Source: Cyrtodaria siliqua (lineage: Eukaryota > Mollusca > Bivalvia > Adapedonta > Hiatellidae). From it: a stretch of DNA of 64,000 nucleotides. A program made the translations under genes and the position numbers. This document shows, in pieces, positions 45,647 to 56,477 of the stretch (its first letter is position 1; every line of letters begins with the position of its first letter). Location of the stretch: contig JAWPHD010006805.1 in assembly GCA_037043455.1 (NCBI GenBank), positions 72,001-136,000 on the forward strand, read 5' to 3'. The notes under the pieces were generated by a model, which saw only the letters and a program-made list of their open reading frames with translations, had not been told where the DNA came from and did no database searches.

Positions 45647-45830
45647 AATATTCAGAATAATTGTCATTTCAAAAAGAAATACGTCATAATATAACCTCAT
45701 AATTGTCAGTCAAATATCGGATGGCATGGTGGTGTAATGGGGAGCATACTTGCCCGGAAAGCAATAGGTCCGTGGTTCAATTCCCGGCTGCGGAACACCG
45801 ATTTTTGAAATGACAATTATTCTGAATATT
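45647..45830 (+). repeat. Perfect 29-bp inverted repeat enclosing a tRNA-like sequence
   Basis: Arms at 45647-45675 and 45802-45830 (AATATTCAGAATAATTGTCA..) are exact reverse complements. Between them, at about 45720-45796, is a tRNA-like segment: TGGTGTAATGG (A-box-like), loop CCGGAAA and GTGGTTCAATTCCCGG (B-box-like). The T stem pairs poorly and U33 is missing, so a functional tRNA is doubtful. Confidence 0.7.
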
Positions 45831-46354
45831 TAATAATTCCGTGTCCTTGTTAGACGCAATAAAGTACTAAAGTAGAGCAATAAAAACTCAAGGTGTCCCA
45901 TTAATATTAATAGAAATAATAGTATGAAGCCACTTGGATATTATTAACTGTTAATAAGAGTGCACCAATACCGGTAATATACTTAAACTTGAGGTAAAAT
46001 AAGACGAAAAACTGAAAACTCATTTTTTTATTTAATTATATGCAAGCAGATTTAACACTATCTTGATACAATTTTTATTAATTACAAACATTACAACAAA
46101 TATACAAAGTTTTATATATATATTTATCACATATTTCCCTATAAATATACTGAAAGAAAAAAGAAATGCAACTTTGGAAGTATTCTACTTATCATATACT
46201 TGAACTGTCAACTTCAGCTAACTTATTACTCTGTTTTCCAGGGAAAAAAACAATAATATTATTAATATATGTAATCCCATTCTGATGTGTTCACGTCTGT
46301 TGCGTAAGTGCAGATCTACACGAATTTCCTGTGAGAAGAACCTTTGATTTCTTA

Positions 46355-47028
46355 GACGTACCCGGGAGTAAGTATAAAGGGAGGAGAAACGGATCGTTTT
46401 GCCGTTTTATGTTGTCGCGCGTTTCACTACTGAGTAAAAATGACTACTTCTGGTTGTTTCGCACGTGTGAAAAACAGCAAATTCTTATAAATTATTACAC
46501 TTACAAACTCAATAAAACGAGATACGAGACTACGGGTTATTTAGGCATTAATAATAACAAAAAGTGAATAGTAGACATATTTATCTTTGTCAAGAAGGTA
46601 ATTTCATGGTGGTGATTAGAAGACGAAGCCTAAAAAGAGGTGATGAAAATGTGCCTTTTGAGATATCAGCTAAAAATTTTAATTTTTCAAATTAAAAATG
46701 GTGTGGAGCTATTGCAAACGAGATACAAAGTATGCATTATATTAGGCATTAATAACAAAAAGTGAATAGTAGACATTATTATCTTTGTCAAGAAGGCAAT
46801 TTTCGTGATGTTGATTATAACAGAAAGCCGTAAAAAAGAGGCTGTAAAAACTGCCTAATTAGAGATGTTGGCCGAAATTTTAACTTTTTAAATGTAACGC
46901 GCTATCGATCGATTTACCTGTATCGATAAAATAGTAAATGGCGGCTACTAGCGCGACAACATAAATCGATAAACTAGAGTGTTTATGAACCCGTTTCTCC
47001 TCCCTGTATACTTACTCCGTGGACGTAC
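46355..47028. mobile_element. ~670-bp non-autonomous element with inverted ends
   Basis: 38-bp imperfect terminal inverted repeats at 46355-46392 and 46991-47028 (GAGTAAGTATA.AGGGAGGA, then GAAACGG). Inner inverted words are GTTGTCGCGC and GCGCGACAAC. Two internal direct repeats of about 190 bp (46512-46700 and 46725-46905) share AAAAAGTGAATAGTAGACAT and ATCTTTGTCAAGAAGG. No transposase frame. Confidence 0.75.
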
Positions 47029-47142
47029 CCATATCAGCCCTTGAGCTAAAGCTCTCGGGCTGATATGGTGTCTCAGGCCTGATATAGGGTGTGATATGAA
47101 AATAAACATTTTTTATTCTCTCTATACACTAGACCACACTTA
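47029..47142. repeat. Short hairpin and spacer before the duplicated segment
   Basis: The inverted pair CCATATCAGCCC and GGGCTGATATGG at 47029-47069 is followed by a spacer up to the left edge of the tandem duplication at 47143. Confidence 0.7.
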
Positions 47143-47164
47143 TAAATACCTCAGTTACATTTTA

Positions 47165-47485
47165 TTTCATATTTTCTGCCCCCTGAAATTTTCTGCTTTG
47201 TCCGTCCTTCCGTCCGTCCCACTTTTGTCCAGAGTACAACTTCAAAACTACCGAAGGGACTACAATGAAACTTCACACAATTACAGAGGACAACGAGAGG
47301 AAGTGCAGAGTGCAAGAACCTTAACTCTGTCTCATTCAAATTAGAGTTATTGCCCTTTGTAATTTGATACTTGTAATTCTTGCCCAAAGCAGAAGTCAAA
47401 AACTACCAATGGAACTGCAAATTGAAAACTGCTGGGTGATACAAGGCCATATGGTAAGTTGAGCATACATTTCGGGGGGCATCCA
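47165..47485 (+). mobile_element. GTCCGTCC-family dispersed repeat
   Basis: Contains TTGTCCGTCCTTCCGTCCG, GAGGAAGTGCAGAGTGCAAG and TTCAAATTAGAGTTATTGCC, ending near TTTCGGGGGGCATCCATCGA. A diverged relative is at 13675-14000; the copy at 56500-56820 is part of the segmental duplication. Confidence 0.7.
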
Positions 47486-48164
47486 TCGATTTTCTTGTTT
47501 TTTTAAATGGAATGTACAGTTATGACAAAATATTGTATGAAAACTCATCCATATACAGATTCATGAAACTTTTTTGAAATAAAACATTCAATTGATATTT
47601 AAATTACTTTCAGTCACCACTTTAAAGAACATGTTCAAAATGTCACTTTTCACTTAAATACATGTACTGTCTTCAGTACCTATTCAATATTCAACTTACC
47701 ATACCAACAGAGAACATAACATTAATTTTAATTTGTGATGACATTTTCTGGATAAAACAGTTTATGCTGAGATTAGTTTTTGAAAGGATGCAAGTTGACA
47801 CGCTGATAATGACTGCACCTGTGTGATGGTAACAGCAATTACAGGAAGTCAAAATACATATATCCAAATTACACATTCAAAGTAACCTGCACTTACAAGC
47901 CTCCAGAATTGACCAGAAAATTAATAAAATCGATCTTTACATGTAATAATATATATTTTGAGAACAATTTATGAATAAAATATTGTTTAAACCAAGGCTT
48001 TGTGTTCCCTGAAAAGGTTTGAACTGTAGTCAAATTTATATTAAATAGAATGGTCAGACCTCATTGTCATTTAATACAGGTACATCTCTGAATGTGACTA
48101 TGTTTTGGTAGTAATGCAACTACGTACCAGAGTACAGTCACCTTAGTAACTTATTTATTTTACA

Positions 48165-48355
48165 TCGATTGTAACGAAAGCTCTCTGAACTTATTTTAAT
48201 CACTCTCAATGTCTTCCTGGGTAGAACCAGTACTAAGCAAATGCAGATAAAGTGTCTTGCTCAGGGACACAACACATATGGTTATGGCGGGGATCGTACC
48301 AATGACTTTTGGATCATGGGTCAAACGCTCTACCACTAGACCACTGCGCTCAACC
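48165..48355 (-). mobile_element. tRNA-derived SINE (copy A); duplicate at 57500-57691
   Basis: The minus strand has AGTGGTCTAGTGGTAGAGCG (A-box-like), GGTACGATCCC (degenerate B box), CCCTGAGCAAGACACTTTAT, TAGTACTGGTTCTACCCAGG and an AAATAAATAAG tail. Same family as 20041-20245, with about 10% visible differences. Confidence 0.8.
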
Positions 48356-48719
48356 TTCTTCAAAGACGATACAATAATATCAGATAGAGCACTATAATTT
48401 TACATTATCATTTCCTCTGGTTTATGGTGCATAAAATGAATTACAGAAACATTTTTTAGATGTTAAAGATGAACATAGGCCTAAATCAACAAATCCATTG
48501 TTAATGTGTTTTTAATTATTAAATATCATTATAAATATGATGTTTACTTTGTTATTGATGTTGTGACATCATTGGCTTTAAGAGAAAAAAAAGTATCAAA
48601 AGAGAAATTTGGAAATCGCCAAACACGATAAATACCTACAAAAAATATTGCAGTTTGGTTTGATTGAGACTGTTCATGAGCGGTAGTGAAAAGTGCATGC
48701 TACCGCTCACACCCTCTAG

Positions 48720-48905
48720 GCCCGGGATGAGCAAAACACAATATTTAAAAAGTTAATAGTACAGAAATTTGAGCCATCCCGAAGATGGTATGCATACGAC
48801 GATGAACATGACGATGAACATGGAACCTTCAATGAGGTATTTTCATACCAGTCCATGGCCAGCTGTGTATGGTCCCAGTTTCTAACAAAATGCTTTTAAT
48901 ATCCT
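48720..48905 (+). other. Possible coding fragment (unidentified)
   Basis: An open frame to a stop at 48897-48899 encodes FEPSRRWYAYDDEHDDEHGT and NEVFSYQSMASCVW. An AG precedes at 48763-48764 and a GT follows at 48837. There is no start codon and the composition is not repeat-like. Unrecognised; it may be chance. It recurs in copy B near 58055-58240. Confidence 0.2.
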
Positions 48906-49921
48906 AAACAAGAAAACAATGGGCGAAATAAACAAAATGGAATTTAGTTGGGAGCAGTGGTTATGAAGCCTGCATATCACAGGTAACAGTCAATAGACTA
49001 TTTTAAAAAGCAGGCAGCATATCCCAAGGGTAATAAACAATACTCAGAACCTTTAAATGCTCGAGTAGTGGAACCACCTATTCGAAATACAAGTAAGAAA
49101 CCAAAAGTATTTGGGAATGTACCACCGATATCTGTAAGTATCAGACTCAGTGATCTCCAAAGATCGGAATGAATAACAGTTCTGATTGTAAACACGGGGA
49201 GACGTTTTACCGCCGCCACACTGCACATTGAAAAAATACATTTAATACAGATTTTTCATAAATAACCATAATAAATGAAACAGCATTCTTATTTCTATAG
49301 TATCTATCTGTCATGAGTCCCTGCCACCACACAACACTGTAGGAGTGGTGTATTAGTTGATTTCCAGTATGACACGTGTCCACAACTAACAATATGCCAC
49401 GCATCAACTATTACGGTGACATACTAAGTACGGCATAATTAGGGAGACATACGTCCGTATATTACAAAAGCACGCATCATTTAGCGGATCATAGTTTTAT
49501 GACAACTTTATGTCAGAGCAGTGTAATACTGCCGCGGCGAGCCGCATATTGCACGAGATGGATATAAATTATGATGCATGGGAAACTGTGTCTTGTTTAT
49601 TGTGCACAGAGATAAAAATACTATGATCTGAATAATATAGCTAAATGTATTTTGAGCATGATAGTATGTATTATATACATGTAGTGATCAAAACCAGACC
49701 TAACAGATCAAATTTACCATACTATAAAATTTATTATATATATGCTTGTAAAAGAAGCACATATTTTACTTAAGTTATGAGCTAAGAGCCGTTATTGTTG
49801 TGTTTTGTTTGCCATAAAACATCACTGAACTAAGATAATAGCTAGTAACATTATCAACTGTTCTGCCTCGTAATATATATTCATGAAACATTTTGTCATT
49901 ATTTTTCCTATTATTAGATAC

Positions 49922-50051
49922 TGGGTTTGTTACTGACCCCCTACAGAAATATGTGGGGTCAGTATGATTTAAGGGGGCGAGGCAATAGCCGAGTCCCCCT
50001 ATATATCTGACTGACCCCACATATTTCTGTAGGAGGTCAGTAACAAACCCA
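49922..50051. repeat. Palindromic MITE-like element (copy A); duplicate 59258-59387
   Basis: 41-bp arms (TGGGTTTGTTACTGACCCCC and its complement, one mismatch) at 49922-49962 and 50011-50051 around a 48-nt centre. Present in both copies of the segmental duplication. Confidence 0.88.
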
Positions 50052-51719
50052 ATAACTGATTTATTGCATCAAGCACCTTTTTCAAGGCAAACACCGATAT
50101 TTAACGTCATTTAGATGTTCGCGCAATTTGACGTCATGACATTGACGTCACGACCGGTACAGTTTAAAAAAATTATTTACTTATTAAGTTTGTTACCGAC
50201 GTCTTAAAGAACTATTTGCAAATGATATAAACTCTGAATCGGAATTGTATTCCTCATTGTTTAGTGACCCTCTTTGAAATCTACTGACCCACTATAGAAA
50301 AATAGGGGTCACCAAGTGACCGCACTCAACCAATGAGAATTTTGTGCAAGGTGGAATAAATAATTATGTAGATGGATGGCGATATATAGATATATGTACA
50401 CACTATTAGTGGGAGCGGGTGTATAACAAAACAAGAAATCCACAGATTCACACGTCTCGCCTAACGGGGGCGGGACTTAAAAATAAAAGATAAATGATGC
50501 TTAAATGAAAGTTTGTAAACATTTTAATAACTATAAACAATGAAGTTTACAGTTTGCTGAGATGACATTTAAGTGCATTTGGTAAATTCTATAAAAAAGG
50601 AAAAAAAGAAAAACTTGAATGTTGACGCCTTCGCCTTCGCCGCCGGAAAAGCAACACCTATGTATCTTTTTTCTTCAAAAAGGCGAGACAAAAATCACCT
50701 AACAACAAATATATTGAAACAAAGACTAGTGTTTCTTTCACCAGATTCATTAAATTTATATGCTGAACTTTTTTAGCAATCTTTGAAAAGGGCAACTAAA
50801 TAATATAAGCACCGTCAGCTCTTGACTGATTCACATAATATACGCATGCTTATCTAATTCAATGGCTAAACAAACACTAATACCTTTCTACAATTTTTCG
50901 TAAGTATAACTGATGAAGTGCTAAGACAAATGAACAAAAACTTCTACTATCTTACCTTATTTATTAATTTCCTGCCCATGCCGGTCAAATCGGCGAATAA
51001 AACTTGCTCGGAGATGGCGATGTTTGCCACTTCTCATTTTTGTAGTCAAATATGGTTGGTACCACTTTTTTTAATTCTGCATGACCGTATGTTTTCAAAA
51101 TTGAGCGAAAACAAAACCAAAGGATGGACTTCACACAAATCCAAATCAGCATTTTTGAGAAGACGGGCAGTAACGGTCTACCCACACTTCAAATCATAAT
51201 CCATCATAAATCTCTATTATTATCCTGTCCTTTTTTAAGCACACTTTTGCACCCAGGGACAGCAGCAGACATTTTTAACACGTAACATAAAACGTAATCC
51301 TACACAGACAATGATATAAGACTAATGCGGAACCGCTAATTGCTTCGATCCAATGATGTCACAGGTCTCTTGACACTTACCTGTCATCAAAAAGGGCGAA
51401 ATTTGGTGGGTGTGCATTATGAGGTATAACTGACTACTGTGAGAAAAAGGGACAAAAGACACGTAAAAGTTCACCTTTAAGAACATAAGCACTATACAAT
51501 AAGCAAAAACAGCAGTAAAATCAAACGATGTACATTACAATTAAATTTCCCTTAATTAACATAGTCTTAAATTATATGAACAGACCTTAGCCTTTAAATC
51601 AAGTCTTAGGCCATCTAAAATCTAACAGGCATTGAAGTTAGCAAATCTGCTTGGTAATTGTTCTAAAATTCTTTTTTAATGCAAACGTCTTTACTGTATT
51701 TCATCGATCTTCAGTTGGT

Positions 51720-51868
51720 CTACCACATGTAGGGCCCCCACATCATGGAGCCTGCAGCGTAGGGGTACATAGTGCCACGCCGATAGTAGGGATCTCTCAT
51801 GCACACCACCTGGTTTGGCTGGTTGCTCATTACAACTGTGTGGCTCCCATTAGCAGCATTGTGCACAA
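51720..51868 (-). CDS. Possible terminal exon of an unidentified minus-strand gene (copy A)
   Basis: After a good acceptor (TTTCTTTCAATCCTGAACTTTAG on minus, ending 51869) a phase-2 frame encodes VHNAANGSHTVVMSNQPNQV, VCMRDPYYRRGTMYPYAAGS, then MMWGPYMW and a TAG at 51720-51722. The Tyr/Met/Trp-rich, non-repeat composition and unusually high GC suggest real coding sequence. No upstream exon was found before the repeat arrays to the right, and I cannot name the family. An AATAAA on the minus strand near 50957 could end its 3' UTR. Confidence 0.4.
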
Positions 51869-51963
51869 CTAAAGTTCAGGATTGAAAGAAACAAAGTACA
51901 GAGATATAATTCAACTCATCTAAATGCTGTTGTGGTGTGGTGAGTGCGTGTGTGTTGCTTATA

Positions 51964-52465
51964 AAAACAAGAGGTCAATGACCTTGAAGCTCTACTGATA
52001 GGTTTTGATAGCTAGATCAGCATTCCACTGAAGTTTCATGAAAATCTGTAAAGTAGTTTCAGAGGAGTAGTCGCTACAAGTTTTTACTATATAATGCTAT
52101 GTAAACAAAGATGGCCACTGGCAGCCATGTTTAACGTTGAATCAAAATGATTTTGGACAAGGACTAACATCATGTCAAGCTGATCATTTGAAAAAAAGTC
52201 CCATATCAATATCACTTCTAGTTTTCAAGAAGTAGTCGCTACAAACTTGTTTTTTTTAAAATCTATTTTCAGCTTTGGCACCCATCTTGGTGAATGTTTG
52301 TTAGGATCAACTAGACATCATGGGCAACATTCCTGTAAAGTTTCCTGAAAATCCATCCAATAGTTTCAGAGGAGTGGTCGCCGCAAAAAAAAGTTTACGT
52401 ACAGACAGACGGACGACGGACACTGCACCACGGCATAAGCTCTGCTGATCTTTGTAGAGCTAAAA
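51964..52465 (+). mobile_element. Short element of the 320-bp family with inverted-type ends
   Basis: Starts AACAAGAGGTCAATGACCTT, then GAAGCTCTACTGAT; ends GGACACTGCACCACGGCATA, AGCTCTGCTGATCTTTGTAG and AGCTA. The ends AGCTCTACTGAT and TAGAGCT form short inverted matches. It encloses about 1.5 repeat units. Duplicate at 61300-61801. Confidence 0.7.
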
Positions 52466-52612
52466 ATGGCCACTGGCATCCATGTTTAATGTCGAATCAA
52501 AATAATTTTCAACAAGGACCGACATTATGTCATGCTGATCATTTAAGAAAAGTCCCATATCAATATCACTTATAGTGTTCAAGAAGTAGTCGCTACAAAT
52601 TTGTTTTTTAAC

Positions 52613-52895
52613 AAGAGGCCCAAGAGGGCCTGTGGACGCTCTACTGGCTAACATGGCTCTTATAACATCAATGAAGCGAGTGACTGCCATTTATGTTTAA
52701 TGGGAAGTTTCGGGCAAAAAACAGCTTTTTGACTAAATCAAGGGCCATAACTAAAGAATCTGGTAAAACTTGGTAAAGATCAGATGAAAAATAAAGGCCC
52801 TACCGTATTAACGAGGCAAAATATAGCATTTTTAACTAAATCAACAGCCATGACTCCTCTGTTACTGGTCCGACTGGTCCAACATAGCTAAAAAA
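52613..52895 (+). mobile_element. Truncated repeat fragment
   Basis: Starts AACAAGAGGCCCAAGAGGGC and CTGTGGACGCTCTACTGGCT, then words seen at 41941-42299 (AACTTGGTAAAGATCAGATG), and ends in A-rich sequence. Duplicate at 61949-62231. Confidence 0.6.
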
Positions 52896-52956
52896 AAATA
52901 ATATTAAAAAAAAACAAAAAAACAAAAAAAAAACAAAAAAAAAAAAATTAAACAAG

Positions 52957-55198
52957 AGGTCAATGACCTTGAAGCTCTACTGATCGATTTTGATTTCAGG
53001 AAGTAGTCGCTACAAACTGTTTTTTTGAAAATCTATTTTTAGCTGTGGTGGCCATCTTGAATTTTCGGCCGACCTGAAATTTTGCTAGGATCAATTAGAC
53101 ATCAAGAGCAACATTCCTGTGAAGTTTCATGAAAATCCGTCAAGTAGATTCAGAGGAGTAGTCGCTACAAGTTTTCATTATATAACTCTATGTAAACAAA
53201 GATGGCCACTGACAGCCATGTTTAACATTGAATCAAAATAATGTTCGACTCAGATAACCATCATGTCATGCTGATCATTTTAGAAAAAGTCCCATATCAA
53301 TATCTCTTATAGTTTTCAAGAAGTAGTCGCTACAAACTTATTTTTTAAAAATCTATTTTTAACTGTGGCGGCCATCTTGAATTTCCGGCCGACCTGAAAT
53401 TTTTCTAGGATCAACAAGACATCAAGAGCAACATTCCTGTGAAGTTTCATGAACATCCGTCAAGTAGTTTCAGAGGAGTAGTCGCTACAAGTTTTTACTA
53501 TATAACTCTATGTAACCAAAGATGGCCACTGGCAGCCATGTTTAACGTCGAATCAAAATAATTTTCCACAAGGATCTACATCATGTCATGCTGATCATTT
53601 TAGAAAAAGTCCCATATCAATATCACTTATAGTTTTCAAAAGTAGTCGCTACAAGCTTATTTTTTAAAAATCTATTTTTAGCTGTGACGGCCATCTTGAA
53701 TTTCCGGCCGACCTGAAATTTTTCTAGGATCAATTAGACATCAGGAGCAACATTCCTGTAACGTTTCATGACAATCCGCCAAGTAGTTTCAGAGGAGTAG
53801 TCGCTACAAGTTTTTGCTATATAACTCTATGTAAACAAAGATGGCTGCTGGCAGCCATGTTTAACGTCGAATCAAAACGTTTTACGACAAGGATCAACAT
53901 CATGTCATGCTGATCATTTTAGAAAAAGTCCCATATCAATATCACTTATAGTTTTCAAGAAGTAGTCGCTACAAACTTGTATTTTGAAAATCTATTTTTA
54001 GCCATGGCGGCCATCTTGAATTTCCGGCCGACCTGAAATTTTGCTAGGATCAATAAGACATCAAGAGCAACATTTTTGTGAAGTTTCATGAAAATCCGTC
54101 AAGTAGTTTCAGAGGAGTAGTCGCTACAAGTTTTCATTATATAACTCTATGTAAACAAAGATAGCCGCTGGCAGCCACATTTAACGTCGAATCAAAACGA
54201 TTTTTGATAAGGACCAACATCATGTCATGCTGATCATTTTAGAAAAAGTCCCATATCAATATCACTTATAGTTTTCAAGAAGTAGTCGCTACAAACTTAT
54301 TTTTTAAAAATCTATTTTTAACTGTGGCAGCCATCTTGAATTTCTGGCCGATCTGAAATTTTGCTAGGATCAATAAGACATTAAGAGCAACATTCCTATA
54401 AAGTTTCATGAAAATGCGCCAAGCAGTTTTAGAGGAGTAGTCGCTACAAGTTTTTACTATATGACTCTATGTAAACAAAGATGGCCGCTGGCAGCCACGT
54501 TTAACGTTGAATCAAAACATTTTTTGATAAGGACCAACATCATGTCATGCTGATCATTTTAGAAAAAGTCCCATATCAATATCACTTATAGTTTTCAAGA
54601 AGTAGTCGCTACAAACTTATTTTTTAAAAATCTATTTTTAGCCGTGGCGGCCATCTTGAATTTCCGGCCGACCTGAAATTTTGCTAGGATCAATTAGACA
54701 TCAAGAGCAACATTCCTGTGAAGTTTCATGAAAATCCGTCAAGTAGTTTCAGAGGAGTAGTCGCTACAAGTTTTCATTATATAACTCTATGTAAACAAAG
54801 ATGGCCGCTGGCAGCCATGTTTATCGTCAAATCAAAACGATTTTCGACAAGGACCAACATCATGTCATGCTGATCATTTTAGAAAAAGTCCCATATCAAT
54901 ATCACTTATAGTTTTCAAGAAGTAGTCGCTACAAACTTGTATTTAAAAAATCTATTTTTAGCTTTGGCGGCCATCTTGGATTTCACATCAACATGAATTT
55001 TTGCTAGGATCAACTAGACTTCATGGGCAACATTTTTGTAAAGTTTTATGAATATCCATCCAGTAGTTTCAGAGGAGTAGTCGCTACAAATAAAAGTTAA
55101 CGGACGGACGGACAGACGGACGGACGGACGGACAGACGGACGACGGACGCCGCACCACGGCATAAGCTCTGCTGATCTCTGATCAGTAGAGCTAAAAA
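52957..55198 (+). mobile_element. Element with 320-bp tandem core (about 7 units) and inverted ends, copy A
   Basis: Starts AACAAGAGGTCAATGACCTT, then GAAGCTCTACTGATC; ends with a GGAC/GACG run, GCCGCACCACGGCATAAGCT and GATCAGTAGAGCTA. AGCTCTACTGATC and GATCAGTAGAGCT are exact inverted ends. The word GTCGCTACAAGTTTT recurs at 53161, 53481, 53800, 54120, 54440 and 54760 and, ending differently, at 55080, a period of 319-320. Each unit also contains a second GTAGTCGCTACAAACTT. No protein frame. The structure is like non-autonomous bivalve elements with tandem cores (inference). Confidence 0.8.
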
Positions 55199-55639
55199 AA
55201 CAATTAAAAAACAAAAACAATTAAGAAAAAAAAAAAAATTAAAAATGAAAAAAATGAATGAAAAAAAAAAAATCAATAAATTTTAAACAAAAAAAAAGAA
55301 AAAATAATTAAAAAAAAAGAAAGCCATAAAATCTGCTAAAGTAAAACTGTGACCCAAGCGGTTCTGGAGAAGAAGATTTTTTAAGGTTTCGACCATATAT
55401 GGTAATGGCAGCCATCTTGGATGTAGCGCCGACCTAATTTTTACAAATCTAAAAAGCATTCATCTAAGGATCATCCATGTGAAGTTTGGTCAAAATTAGC
55501 CAAGCGGTTTCTGAGGAGAAGTCGTTTGAAGAAAAGTTAATGGACGACAGACAGACGACCGACAGACAGACGGACGACAGACAACACACCATCCCATAAG
55601 CTCTGCTGGCCGTTGGCCAGTAGAGCTAAAAAGTGCTAT

Positions 55640-56477
55640 ATAAGTCTATGTAAAACTGTGACCCCCGGGGCGGGGACAAATTTGACCCCAGGGTCACCAT
55701 TTGAACAAAGTTAGTAGAGGACCATAAGCTGATGCTACATGTAATACATGAGAGCTCTGTGCCTTGTAGTTTCAGAGAAGAAGATTTTTTTCAGTTTTTG
55801 CCTATACAAGCCTAAGTAAAACTATGACCCCCAGGGTGGGGCCAAATGTGACCAAACCCCCAGGGTGGGGCCAAATGTGTTAGGGTTAGGGTTAGGGTTA
55901 GGGTTAGGGTAAATGGGTCACATTTGGAACAAACTTGGTAGAAGACCATAAGCTTATAGCAAATGCAAAATATTAAAGCTTGCAGTTTCAGAGAAGATTT
56001 TTTCAGTTTTTCCCTATACATGTTTATGTAAAACATGTGACCCTTGGGGCGGGGTCAAATGTGACCCCAGGGTCACCATTTAAACAAACTTGGTAAAGGA
56101 CCATAAGCTTATAGCAACAGCAAAATATTAAACCTCTGGCTCTTGCAGTTTCAGAGAAGAAGATTTTTTAAGTTTTTCCCTATACATGTCTATGTAAAAC
56201 ATACGACCCTTGGGCCGGGGCCAAATGTGACCCCAGAGTCACCATTTGAACAAACTTGGTAAAGGACCATAAGCTTATAGCAACAGCAAAATATTAAACC
56301 TCTTGCTCTTGCAGTTTCAGAGAAGAAGATTTTTTAAGTTTTTCCCTATACATGTCTATGTAAAACATGTGACCCTTGGGGCGGGGCCAAATGTGACCCC
56401 AGGGTCACCATTTGAACAAACTTAGTAAAGGACCATAAGCTGATGCTACATGTAATACATGAGAGCTCTGTGCCATG
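55640..56477 (+). repeat. ~167-bp tandem repeat with embedded TTAGGG tract
   Basis: About five units with TATGTAAAAC.TGTGACCC, CCAAATGTGACCCCAGGGTC and GGACCATAAGCT. The duplication junction (56477/56478) falls inside the last unit, right after GAGAGCTCTGTGCCATG, which matches 55752-55766. Confidence 0.8.
55880..55909 (+). repeat. Interstitial telomere-type repeat (TTAGGG)5
   Basis: Five exact TTAGGG units inside the ~167-bp array. TTAGGG is the telomere repeat of molluscs and vertebrates; this short tract is interstitial. The reverse reading of the tract creates an artificial TLTLTL reading frame. Confidence 0.95.

Larger units (their letters stand above)
47143..56477 (+). repeat. Tandem segmental duplication, copy A (9,335 bp)
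   Basis: From TAAATACCTCAG at 47143 the sequence recurs from 56478 with a constant offset of 9,335, then 9,336 after a one-base insertion near 58367. Differences I could find by eye are that indel, a G/A at 51629/60965 and an A/T at 52898/62234. Copy A runs directly into copy B, so the arrangement is head to tail without spacer. Contents: GTCCGTCC repeat, SINE, hairpin, possible exon and 320-bp arrays. Confidence 0.93.

Noticed and set aside
45720..45796. Functional tRNA gene
   Set aside because: Poor T-stem pairing, no U33 and no convincing acceptor stem. Kept only as a tRNA-like sequence.
48285..48355. Functional tRNA gene on the minus strand
   Set aside because: It is the head of a SINE that has a second family member at 20041, and its B box is degenerate.
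49053..49241. Cys/Tyr-rich minus-strand exon after TTTTTTCAATGTGCAG
   Set aside because: Two frames are open, neither recognisable, and its position downstream of the candidate stop exon at 51720 does not give a coherent gene. Too weak to list.
50918..51199. 93-codon plus-strand open frame, repeated at 60254-60535
   Set aside because: The duplicate is only due to the segmental duplication. No domain, no splice context, and AT-driven composition.
55812..56036. Minus-strand frame with TLTLTLTL
   Set aside because: Translation of the TTAGGG tract and surrounding tandem repeat.
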